Assembly (NCBI GenBank): GCA_028275145.1
Contig: JAQCNG010000135.1
Span: 1-6,683 of the forward strand
DNA length: 6,683 nt
Reading direction: 5' to 3'
Origin: Halovenus sp.
GTDB lineage: Archaea > Halobacteriota > Halobacteria > Halobacteriales > Haloarculaceae
The position numbers were made by a program, and so were the translations under genes. Numbering within the stretch: position 1 is the first letter of the stretch; each line of letters begins with the position of its first letter. The notes under the pieces are model-generated. The model ran no database searches, was not told where the DNA came from, and saw only the letters and a list, made by a program, of their open reading frames with translations. Positions 5,429 through 6,683 of this stretch are shown one piece after another.

Positions 5429-5719
5429 ATGGGCAACAACGAGGGCCGACGGGACCTCCGGATGCCGGACGACGACGAGGTGTTCGCTATTGTGGAGGAT
5501 ATGCTGGGCGCGAACCGGGTCCGTGTGAGGTGTATGGACGGCGTCGAGCGGACAGCACGCATCCCCGGCAAGATGCAAAAGCGCATCTGGATACGCGAGG
5601 ACGACGTCGTGCTCGTCGAGCCGTGGGACTGGCAGGACGAGAAAGCCGACATCGCCTGGCGCTACGAGAAACAGGATGCCGACCAGCTCCGCGAGGAGGG
5701 CCACATCCAGGAGCCCTGA
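5429..5719 (+). CDS. eif1a: Translation initiation factor aIF1A (eIF-1A)
   Basis: A 96-residue factor that binds the A site of the small ribosomal subunit and helps position initiator tRNA and mRNA. The S1-like OB fold spans about residues 14-80. It is recognisable from [20 protein letters not shown] (14-33), the basic RNA-binding strand [20 protein letters not shown] (44-63) and [15 protein letters not shown] (65-79), all typical of archaeal and eukaryotic IF1A. The length is normal for the archaeal protein, which lacks the long eukaryotic C-terminal tail. The start is fixed by a TATA box 27 bases upstream. Haloarchaea can carry more than one copy, so this need not be the only one. Its stop lies just four bases from the stop of the convergent gltX. 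Together with gltX it gives this end of the window a translation theme, but the two are on opposite strands and not co-transcribed. Confidence 0.95.
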   Translation: MGNNEGRRDLRMPDDDEVFAIVEDMLGANRVRVRCMDGVERTARIPGKMQKRIWIREDDVVLVEPWDWQDEKADIAWRYEKQDADQLREEGHIQEP

Positions 5720-5723
5720 CGTC

Positions 5724-6683
5724 CTACCGGTGTGCAAAGTACGCGACGAACGGCTCTGTCGCGTCGACGCGCGCGAACCCAACCCGCTCGAACTGGAGCG
5801 TGTCGTCGGACTCGTAGCCGCTCACACCAGGTTCGGCGTAGCCCGTGACGTCGCCCTCGGGTGTGCGCAGGCGTACGACCACGTTCGTGTCAGCCGGCAC
5901 CCAGTGGACGATGTCGACGCCTTCCTCGCGGGTCACCGACAGTGGCGCGTCGACGAACTCCAGGCTCTCGCCGGTGTGAGACACACAGCCAAACCCCTTT
6001 AGCCAGACCCGCTCGCCCGCCGGCGGCAGGTCCGCGCGCTCGAGGAACACACCGCTCTCGACCGGAATCTCGCGACGGCCACGCTCCTCGAACTCGGGGT
6101 GGACCGGTGGGGTCCCGGTGTTGGGGCCACCCTCGACCGGCCGCTCGATTGCGCCGCCGCCGTGGCTGTCGGAATCTCGGACCAGAAAAGCCCGGTCGGT
6201 GTCCGCATCTATCCGCTCGCGGTTCTCCGCGTACACCGACGACATCGCCAGGTCGACGTTCGTGGTGGACATCCCGAGTTCGGTCATCGCGGCGACCAGC
6301 GCATCACCGCGGATGCCACGCCGGCGGAGACTGGCGACCGTCGGAGCGCGGGGGTCGTCCCAGCCATCGAGGTCACCCGCCTCGATGCGCTCCCGTATCG
6401 TGGAGGTCGACATCGGCACGTCGTAGGCCTCCACCTCGACGTGCCCCCAGTGGACCACCTCCGGGTACTCCCAGTCGAAGTAGTCGTAGACGAAGCCCTG
6501 GCGTTTGGCCGAGTCCTGCAGGTCGATACCGCGGATGATGTGAGTGACACCGGTCAGGTGGTCGTCGACGCCGCTCTGGAAATCCAGCATCGGCCAGCAG
6601 CGGTAGTCGGCGGCCGCCTCGCGGGGGTGGGGCGTGTCGACCATCCGGAAGGCGACCCAGTCCCGCAGCGCGGGGTTCGGGTG
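5724..6683 (-). CDS. gltX: Glutamyl-tRNA synthetase, archaeal type, 5' end outside window
   Basis: The C-terminal 319 residues of a class I aminoacyl-tRNA synthetase that charges tRNA with glutamate. In archaea this enzyme normally also charges tRNA-Gln, with GatDE then converting the product to Gln-tRNA. The reading frame is open to the right edge (HPNPALRDWVAFR precedes the first visible Met at 6644), so that Met is internal. Recognisable catalytic-domain blocks are RCWPMLDFQSGVDDHLTG, then GVTHIIRGIDL, then WEYPEVVHWGHV. MSTSTIRERI occupies the position of the KMSKS loop. The rest is the beta-barrel anticodon-binding region of the GlnRS-like archaeal enzymes, ending in VAYFAHR. A low-complexity acidic, glycine-rich stretch (SDSHGGGAIERPVEGGPNTG) is probably a haloarchaeal surface loop. 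The full protein in related species is about 570-590 residues, so close to half is missing. It converges tightly on the aIF1A gene. Confidence 0.95.
   Translation of the reverse strand, partial: HPNPALRDWVAFRMVDTPHPREAAADYRCWPMLDFQSGVDDHLTGVTHIIRGIDLQDSAKRQGFVYDYFDWEYPEVVHWGHVEVEAYDVPMSTSTIRERIEAGDLDGWDDPRAPTVASLRRRGIRGDALVAAMTELGMSTTNVDLAMSSVYAENRERIDADTDRAFLVRDSDSHGGGAIERPVEGGPNTGTPPVHPEFEERGRREIPVESGVFLERADLPPAGERVWLKGFGCVSHTGESLEFVDAPLSVTREEGVDIVHWVPADTNVVVRLRTPEGDVTGYAEPGVSGYESDDTLQFERVGFARVDATEPFVAYFAHR

Noticed and set aside
4187..5782. Minus-strand open frame of 531 codons
   Set aside because: It is the exact antisense of the orc and aIF1A genes, whose motifs are unmistakable. The protein is Val, Leu, His and Arg rich with no domain, a known artefact of GC-rich codon use.

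Overview
The window is high-GC DNA from a haloarchaeon (class Halobacteria). The predicted proteins are strongly acidic, third codon positions are rich in G and C, and most genes begin at an AUG or GUG placed about 27 bases downstream of an archaeal TATA-like element, with no ribosome binding site. The protein families agree with this: archaeal-type UMP kinase, Orc1/Cdc6, aIF1A, archaeal glutamyl-tRNA synthetase and an Azf-type glucose-6-phosphate dehydrogenase. I cannot name the genus from the sequence alone.

Layout from left to right. The window opens inside pyrH (minus strand, cut at its 3' end). Across a 221-base divergent promoter region lies a small two-helix membrane protein of the DUF2892/YgaP type (plus). 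Next is an SDR-family dehydrogenase resembling haloarchaeal Azf (minus). A compact divergent promoter region separates it from a four-helix membrane protein of unknown function with a long basic, low-complexity N-terminus (plus). A short reading frame at 2608-2847 looks like the N-terminal stump of an acyl-CoA dehydrogenase. It runs into the 3' end of a convergent haloarchaeal gene of DUF7112 type (minus). A 172-base divergent region leads to an NRDE/TANGO2-family protein (plus, GUG start). After that come an Orc1/Cdc6 initiator paralog (plus), translation initiation factor aIF1A (plus) and the C-terminal half of glutamyl-tRNA synthetase (minus, cut at the right edge).

The genes do not form one pathway. 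Most are single transcription units with their own promoters: core information processing (orc, aIF1A, gltX), nucleotide synthesis (pyrH), central carbon metabolism (azf) and conserved haloarchaeal proteins of unknown role. No tRNA, rRNA, CRISPR array, insertion sequence or complete origin repeat was seen. There is no clear novel multi-gene system. The points most worth a second look are the truncated acyl-CoA dehydrogenase remnant, the consistent leaderless promoter geometry (which fixes several starts), an initiator gene without visible origin repeats, and GC-rich hairpins just after several stop codons.
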